A stretch of 64,000 nt of DNA from BD1-7 clade bacterium (GTDB lineage Bacteria > Pseudomonadota > Gammaproteobacteria > Pseudomonadales > DT-91). Shown piece by piece: positions 60,555-64,000 of this stretch (positions are counted from its first letter, which is position 1; the number at the start of each line of letters is the position of its first letter). A model generated the notes under the pieces. It was not told the DNA's origin. It saw only the letters and a list, made by a program, of their open reading frames with translations, and did not search any database. Made by a program: the position numbers and the translations under genes. The stretch is from NCBI GenBank assembly GCA_902705865.1, contig CACSIO010000045.1, forward strand, positions 292,917 through 356,916, given 5' to 3'.

Positions 60555-60584
60555 TTCCTCATGTTGTGTACCAATAATGAGGAA
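60555..60584 (+). promoter_or_regulatory. Inverted repeat covering the alpA ribosome binding site
   Basis: TTCCTCAT (60555-60562) and ATGAGGAA (60577-60584), perfect eight-base arms with a 14-base loop. The right arm contains the GAGGAA of the alpA ribosome binding site, so the hairpin would hide it. Confidence 0.45.
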
Positions 60585-60590
60585 TACACC

Positions 60591-60785
60591 ATGCGACTAA
60601 TGCGTTTAAAAGAAGTGATCGACTGCACTGGCCTTGGCCGCTCAAGTATCTACAAATATATCTCGGAAGATCAGTTTCCGAAACCAGTGCCGTTAGGTGG
60701 CAGGGCTGTGGCATGGGTAGAGAGCGAGATTAATGACTGGATAATTGCGAAGATAGAAGAGCGAGATCTTGTATGCGGCGCTTAG
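60591..60785 (+). CDS. AlpA-family regulator / excisionase-like
   Basis: 64 residues from ATG 60591; GAGGAA lies seven bases upstream. MerR-like helix-turn-helix: MRLMRLKEVIDCTGLGRSSI, then YKYISEDQFPKPVPLGGRAVAWVESEINDWI. In E. coli AlpA activates excision genes of a cryptic P4-like element. The target here would be the island's integrase or excision function. The prophage has already broken the integrase. Confidence 0.9.
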   Translation: MRLMRLKEVIDCTGLGRSSIYKYISEDQFPKPVPLGGRAVAWVESEINDWIIAKIEERDLVCGA

Positions 60786-60790
60786 GCCGC
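60775..60790 (+). terminator. Hairpin at the end of alpA
   Basis: GCGGC-GCTTAG-GCCGC, five-base GC stem covering the alpA stop, followed by ATTGCTTGTTTG. It lies between the convergent alpA and phosphatase genes. Confidence 0.4.
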
Positions 60791-60807
60791 ATTGCTTGTT
60801 TGAAACC

Positions 60808-61401
60808 TTACGGGATCTGGTGGTATGAGAACCTCAAATGGCGATCATCAAGTAACTCTACACAGAGGTACCCCAAGAAGTCAGGCCATTGATCCATTGT
60901 CAGTGGTTTCTCTAACACGCGAGCGGAGAAGGCTGCTAGGATGGTGTCGTGAGTCACCCATACATGCGCGCCAGGTTCGGACATTAAAAGTGTGTCTGTA
61001 ATGCGTAACTTTAAACGCTGCGCAGCTTCATTAAGATCGTGAAATCCATCCCATTGTTCTATTCCTTCCAGTAAAAATTGGTTAACCCGCGCGTGTCCTT
61101 TTTCCTGCCAGTGACGCCATGCCAAAGTAGAGTCGGCAATATAATACCCGGGGTCGCCAAGATCTGAGCAATGCTCGATTTGGGAAGTATCATAGCGGCT
61201 AGCATTGGCTATTTCGTTGGCGGTCTGCGAGCAGCGCAGAATAGGGCTTGTCTTAAGGCTAATAACCTTTTGATCAAGGGATAGCCCAAAGGCATGGCTT
61301 TCATCCACGCCTTTTGGTGTTAAAGGTACCTCATTGCCTATTTCTCCGGCTGGAATATCGGGGCGTTCAGCGTGTCGTACCAAAATGAGTCTCTTAGTCA
61401 T
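60808..61401 (-). CDS. Histidine phosphatase family protein
   Basis: 197 residues. Catalytic motif LVRHAERPD (His10) at the N-terminus, phosphate-binding TSPILRCSQTA near 52-62 (Arg), and the C-terminal His in HVWVTHDTIL near 150. This is the phosphoglycerate mutase/acid phosphatase fold with an unknown substrate. Its ATG overlaps the end of the methyltransferase gene by 8 bases, so it is translated with it and likely acts in the same pathway, possibly on a phosphorylated intermediate. Last gene of the operon. Confidence 0.88.
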   Translation of the reverse strand: MTKRLILVRHAERPDIPAGEIGNEVPLTPKGVDESHAFGLSLDQKVISLKTSPILRCSQTANEIANASRYDTSQIEHCSDLGDPGYYIADSTLAWRHWQEKGHARVNQFLLEGIEQWDGFHDLNEAAQRLKLRITDTLLMSEPGAHVWVTHDTILAAFSARVLEKPLTMDQWPDFLGYLCVELLDDRHLRFSYHQIP

Positions 61402-63055
61402 TGGCGGGTACCATTGTTATGAGGCTGACTAGTCCATGCGTATTTTGTACGTCTCGAATTGTTAGCCCTGCGGCTGCCGCAAGCTTTTCGAATTGCTTCA
61501 ATGTTCGCTCTTGCCCACCTGTTGCTGCCAGTAGGTGCAAGTCACACAGTGATCCGGATGAATCTCCATCTTTGAGTAGCATTTCAATGACATGTATTTG
61601 GCCGGTTTCTTTCAATGCGGTAAACGCATTTTTTAGAATGAACACCGCATCGTCATCTGGCCAGTCATGCAAAACACGTGCAAGTAGCACGTGATCTGCT
61701 GTGATTGGCCATTTTGCAAAAAGATCAAAAGCCAGTTTGTTTGTGTAATTGGATAGCGCTACCACATCGGCAAGATCTCCAAGAACAATATTTGCTTCCG
61801 AGAATTGTGTTTGAAGATAAGCCGAAAAAGCGCCTAAGCCACCGGCGGCGTCGAACAGTACTTGACCGTCGAGAATATTGAACAGCGATGTAGCTTTTTC
61901 GTAATCATGCGCGGCATACGAATTTAGCATCTGGTGATGTTTGAAGCATCGACTGGGGTCTGAGGCGACTTGTTCAAATATCTTGCGCTCTTCAGATTGA
62001 CCAAGGATAGCGTTAGGCAAGCGCTTCCACGGGGTGAGTAATTCGTTGGAATATTCGAGGGCCGCAGAGGCGAGTGTTTTGGTGTGGTTGCGAGAAAGGT
62101 ATTGGCCTTTCTCTGTAAGCATCCAAACTTCCTGGTGAGAGGCAACAATGTTGAGCTCTCGCATAGCATTGAGAAGGCGCTGAATCATAGGGGGCGGAGC
62201 AGTAATTTTTGATGCCATGGAATCAATAGTTGATGGCAATAGGTCTGGTAGCCCCAGCTCAACAAACGTTGAGATCGAAAAGGTTCTCCAATAACCAACC
62301 ATATCGGCAGACAGCTCGGCAAATGGATCGTTTGTTGCTGAGCGAATGGTTCTGACTACCTCGCCGAATTCGTCAATAGTTATCAGCGCACCATTCGTAA
62401 GCTCAACACGAGAACAACCGTTATAAAAAGGCTCAATCGATTGATAGCGCTCGGGATAAATAGCATTACCCTCAGAATCAATATGAAACCAACCATTCTG
62501 ATCTTTGGCGCGCGCAAATCCCTTGTGGAACACATCCAAGTCTAAAAACCAATATGAATGAACGAGGCTTCCGTCCTTGTTAATGTGAGTACTTAATCCG
62601 CTAGATGATTGAGCAACGGCAACTCCCTCCCGGTAATCGCCACAATACTTCCAGCGCCCGTTATAGAGCGGTGTACCATGCGAATCGATATGGTAATAAA
62701 GGTCTTGTTCATCACAAACGACGCAAATGCCTTCTTGGAAGTTGCCTACAAACACATAGTTTTCTTTGTAGATGCGCTCTCCAGAGTAATCAATGTGGAA
62801 CCAGCGGCCCTCATGGATGACGGCGGCGTAATTGCAGTAAAACCCGAATGTTCGGTCGAACCGCTGGGAATAGATTGGATTGCCCTCGATATTAATGTGC
62901 CAAGCTTTACCTGAGCTGGTGACAGCAGCGAATGTGCCATTGTCGACTGGGTGAAAAGAGAGAACTTCATCAAACCTATTTTCATAAGCCGCCGTGCTAT
63001 CAGGCCATATATGGTGACTGCGATCTGCGGAGGCTTTAGGTAAAATATCAGGCAT
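61394..63055 (-). CDS. WG-repeat-like domain fused to a SAM O-methyltransferase
   Basis: 553 residues. Residues ~25-240 hold six repeats of about 34-36 residues, each with an aromatic/Arg start (RFDRTFGF, RWKYCGDY, RYQSIEPF) and a close such as WHINIEGNPIY, WFHIDYSGERIY, YHIDSHGTPLY, WFHIDSEGNAIY; this is the WG-repeat (beta-propeller-like) pattern. Residues ~250-553 are a class I methyltransferase of the CrtF/hydroxyindole type: helical dimerisation part (FSISTFVELGLPDLLPST), SAM loop LFDAAGGLGAFSAYL, and ARVLHDWPDDDAVFILKNAF. ATG 63055 overlaps the radical SAM stop as TAATG. The repeat part may bind a peptide or glycan substrate and present it to the methyltransferase. Confidence 0.82.
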   Translation of the reverse strand: MPDILPKASADRSHHIWPDSTAAYENRFDEVLSFHPVDNGTFAAVTSSGKAWHINIEGNPIYSQRFDRTFGFYCNYAAVIHEGRWFHIDYSGERIYKENYVFVGNFQEGICVVCDEQDLYYHIDSHGTPLYNGRWKYCGDYREGVAVAQSSSGLSTHINKDGSLVHSYWFLDLDVFHKGFARAKDQNGWFHIDSEGNAIYPERYQSIEPFYNGCSRVELTNGALITIDEFGEVVRTIRSATNDPFAELSADMVGYWRTFSISTFVELGLPDLLPSTIDSMASKITAPPPMIQRLLNAMRELNIVASHQEVWMLTEKGQYLSRNHTKTLASAALEYSNELLTPWKRLPNAILGQSEERKIFEQVASDPSRCFKHHQMLNSYAAHDYEKATSLFNILDGQVLFDAAGGLGAFSAYLQTQFSEANIVLGDLADVVALSNYTNKLAFDLFAKWPITADHVLLARVLHDWPDDDAVFILKNAFTALKETGQIHVIEMLLKDGDSSGSLCDLHLLAATGGQERTLKQFEKLAAAAGLTIRDVQNTHGLVSLITMVPAND

Positions 63056-64000
63056 TACGCAGGCCTCCGCATATTACAGCCTTTGCAAAGGTCATGAGAT
63101 TGATAGTTTCTTTCTAAATCGCGGTATTTGGGGCTTTCGGTTATTGCGTTCAACGACGAATCTTGGATGTTTCCAAAGTGGCCGAGGGATTTTCGCTGTT
63201 CGTCTGGTGCGCAACACACATCAAAACGCCCTGATGAATTAACCCAAATTTCTTTACCAAGAAACGGGCAATCGCCGTTTAAGTGAATGGAATTATTGCT
63301 GTCAGTTGTTAATTCAAAAAAGTTATCGAGTTTGAAAGGCCTATCTGCCGTCGCATTATGTGAGGCGACGGTGTCATTGCAATGGCGAACGATTTGATTC
63401 CAGCGCTCAGCTAGGCGTATGTCAGATAGAAGGTTTTGATCTTTTATTTCGTCGAAATGTGTCCATAGTTGGTGGCCTTTCAAACGATCAAAACCCATGG
63501 ATATAGCCATATCGAGCATTTGAGGAATTTCTTCTAGGTTGTCGCGCATAAAAGTAAGTTGCATGGTCATGTTGCAATAGTGTTTATCAGCGTGTTGATC
63601 TCTTATTGCAATAAAGCGCTTGGCATTCTCTATGTGGTTCGCCAAATCTGTGCCTAACATAATTTGTGATTGTGTTTCTGGGGTTGCACCATTCCATGAA
63701 ATCTTCACATCACTGGCCAGCGGAACGATCCGTTTTGCCCAATACTCAACGTTGTGGTGTTTCTCGCTACTTGGAAACGTCCCATTGGTAGTGAGGTTGA
63801 GTGACAGCCCGAGTTCTTCGCACAAATCTAAAAAAATATCAAAATGGGGATATAGCAACGGTTCGCCCATCGTTGAGGGAATAACCTCCCGAATACCCAT
63901 GGCGTGTGCTTCGCGAATGATGGTTTCCAATACACCTTTTGGCATGATTGAGCGAAGCCGGCCTTGCGCCTTGCGCTCTTTTCGACTGGCAGAAAACGGC
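63055..64000 (-). CDS. Radical SAM/SPASM-type enzyme (5' end outside the window)
   Basis: The frame is open to the window edge; 18 further codons (ending GRLRSI) precede the first visible ATG at 63945, and they continue the family pattern, so the gene begins outside. The CxxxCxxC cluster motif is therefore not visible. Seen: REVIPSTMGEPLLYPHFDIFLDLCEELG, LNLTTNGTFPSS, DVKISWNGATPETQSQIMLG, and C-terminal Cys-rich CCAPDEQRKSLGHFGNIQDS with HDLCKGCNMRRPA, a SPASM/twitch-like auxiliary cluster region. It overlaps the methyltransferase start by one base. A peptide- or sugar-modifying role is the usual one; the substrate is unknown. Confidence 0.82.
   Translation of the reverse strand, partial: PFSASRKERKAQGRLRSIMPKGVLETIIREAHAMGIREVIPSTMGEPLLYPHFDIFLDLCEELGLSLNLTTNGTFPSSEKHHNVEYWAKRIVPLASDVKISWNGATPETQSQIMLGTDLANHIENAKRFIAIRDQHADKHYCNMTMQLTFMRDNLEEIPQMLDMAISMGFDRLKGHQLWTHFDEIKDQNLLSDIRLAERWNQIVRHCNDTVASHNATADRPFKLDNFFELTTDSNNSIHLNGDCPFLGKEIWVNSSGRFDVCCAPDEQRKSLGHFGNIQDSSLNAITESPKYRDLERNYQSHDLCKGCNMRRPA

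Larger units (their letters stand above)
19959..64000. mobile_element. tRNA-Leu-associated integrative island (right end outside the window)
   Basis: Begins after tRNA-Leu(UAA) with a P4-type tyrosine integrase and carries, beyond the prophage that splits that integrase, a satellite-like module (replication protein, AlpA regulator, two unknown proteins) and a radical SAM/methyltransferase/phosphatase operon. The left limit is inferred from the tRNA; no direct repeat of the tRNA 3' end appears later in the window, so the right limit and total size are unknown. Whether the biosynthetic operon belongs to the island or to the flanking chromosome cannot be settled here. Confidence 0.7.

Noticed and set aside
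1..64000. CRISPR arrays, rRNA genes, insertion sequences other than the Mu-like prophage
   Set aside because: No regular repeat-spacer pattern, rRNA sequence or IS transposase frame was seen.

Overview
The window reads as chromosome of a gammaproteobacterium, probably marine and of the Pseudomonadales/Oceanospirillales type. The evidence is gene content and order: the tail of a Na+-NQR maturation cluster (apbE, nqrM), then lolC-lolD-lolE, a DUF2062 gene, comEC, exbB-exbD-msbA-lpxK-kdsB-(protein tyrosine phosphatase)-murB, alkB, gacA/uvrY-uvrC-pgsA and tRNA-Gly/Cys/Leu. Much of this order is that of Pseudomonas. I cannot name the genus.

Layout. 1-19800 is core genome (sodium pump maturation, lipoprotein and lipid A export, competence, cell wall, DNA repair, two-component regulation). 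At 19872-19958 a tRNA-Leu(UAA) serves as the attachment site of an integrative island that runs past the right edge of the window. The island's tyrosine integrase is split. Its first 190 bases are at 20119-20308 and the rest at 56377-57452. Between the halves sits a complete Mu-like transposable prophage at 20309-56371 (36,063 bp), bounded by TGTA...TACA ends and a 5-bp target duplication (ACAGG). Removing the prophage and one ACAGG copy restores an uninterrupted 421-residue integrase.

The prophage is inverted relative to the window: its repressor end is at 56371 and its modification-gene end at 20309. It carries an S24 repressor, Ner, MuA/MuB transposition proteins, DUF3164, GemA and Mor. 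The lysis genes and the head genes are Mu-type. The tail is of P2 type (V, W, J, I, H-like, FI, FII, E/E', T, U, X, D), including a probable -1 frameshift between E and E'. A com gene overlaps a dam-type adenine methylase, as com overlaps mom in Mu. A short sequence motif recurs downstream of mor and upstream of the amidase, protease and baseplate genes. These are the places where Mu has its Pm, Plys, PI and PP promoters. Cargo genes with visibly different base composition interrupt the phage plan: an OLD-like ATPase/TOPRIM protein, a degenerate ImmA/IrrE-like protein with a small partner, a lipoprotein, a KAP-family NTPase inside the head operon, and a GNAT acetyltransferase at the end.

Beyond the integrase the island holds a coiled-coil protein, a winged-helix/AT-hook-like protein, an inovirus Gp2/YagK-type replication protein and an AlpA-type regulator (a satellite-like module). 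On the opposite strand follows an overlapping three-gene operon: radical SAM enzyme (cut by the window edge), a fusion of six WG-like repeats to an O-methyltransferase, and a histidine phosphatase. This operon is the best candidate here for an undescribed biosynthetic or modification system.
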